From Vineibacter terrae (GTDB taxonomy: Bacteria > Pseudomonadota > Alphaproteobacteria > Reyranellales > Reyranellaceae), in assembly GCF_008039615.1 (NCBI RefSeq), contig NZ_VDUZ01000030.1, forward strand, positions 47,002 through 111,001: 64,000 nt of DNA, written 5' to 3'. A program made the position numbers and the translations under genes. Under the pieces are notes generated by a model. The model did not search any database. It saw only the letters and a list, made by a program, of their open reading frames with translations, and was not told the DNA's origin. This document shows positions 63,956 to 64,000 of the stretch, one piece after another. Each line of letters begins with the position of its first letter. The stretch's first letter is position 1.

Positions 63956-64000
63956 GGCCGGCCTCCCGGCCGCTTGCCGCCGCGGTCGGCGCGCGCCCCG
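63952..64000 (-). CDS. C-terminal end of a gene, probably a pseudouridine synthase
   Basis: Only the last 15 residues are in the window (GARADRGGKRPGGRP, then TGA overlapping the rsmD ATG). A Gly/Arg/Lys-rich tail is typical of RluB/RsuA-like pseudouridine synthases, which often precede rsmD in alphaproteobacteria, but identity cannot be proved from this fragment. Confidence 0.45.
   Translation of the reverse strand, partial: GARADRGGKRPGGRP

Overview
The window is a GC-rich, tightly packed bacterial chromosome segment. It fits an alphaproteobacterium: methionine synthase split into two polypeptides, betaine-lipid genes btaA/btaB, an inositol catabolic cluster with its ABC transporter, opgG/opgH, an endonuclease-type mutL, and many intergenic palindromic repeats. 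Order or genus cannot be fixed from the sequence alone; a Rhodospirillales- or Reyranella-like lineage is a guess. There are no rRNA or tRNA genes, no CRISPR array and no recognisable transposase.

Layout. 1-2.8 kb: split metH. 2.9-10.0 kb: inositol uptake and catabolism (ABC transporter, iolG with an in-frame stop, iolD, iolE). 10.1-24.4 kb: mixed metabolism and envelope genes: zinc-ribbon protein, TauD-type dioxygenase divergent from a TetR regulator with a shared palindrome, Nudix hydrolase, reductases, thioesterase, MipA-like porin, an aromatic-hydroxylase operon behind another palindrome, a degenerate HtrA-like protein and a PRC-barrel protein. 24.6-33.2 kb: peptidoglycan lyases, a PmbA-like protein with a basic tail, and genes fitting phosphate-starvation lipid remodelling (btaA, btaB, a diacylglycerol-kinase-like protein, a PlcP-like phosphoesterase, a GT4 glycosyltransferase). 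33.2-43.5 kb: RraA-like protein, a papain/alpha-beta-hydrolase fusion of foreign look, xseA, purD, a metallo-beta-lactamase-fold enzyme, an orphan protein, two VOC proteins, a tartrate-dehydrogenase-like enzyme. 43.6-48.0 kb: queuosine genes (yhhQ, queA, tgt; queF lies at 62 kb) and a frameshifted nucleotidyltransferase. 48-57.3 kb: AraC-azlC-azlD, a 619-residue RTX protein, the opgG-opgH glucan operon. 57.3-64 kb: mutL, pgi, pncA, tadA, queF, a histidine phosphatase and rsmD, separated by repeat elements.

The best leads are: (i) the cysteine-peptidase/serine-hydrolase fusion at 34.1-36.2 kb, whose papain residue spacing is intact; (ii) the lipid-remodelling genes with Pho-box-like heptamers in front of btaA; (iii) a 121-bp palindromic element present twice, once supplying the mutL Shine-Dalgarno inside a hairpin and once encoding about 40 C-terminal residues of a phosphatase; (iv) several disrupted or degenerate genes (iolG stop, nucleotidyltransferase frameshift, HtrA-like protein lacking its catalytic residues).
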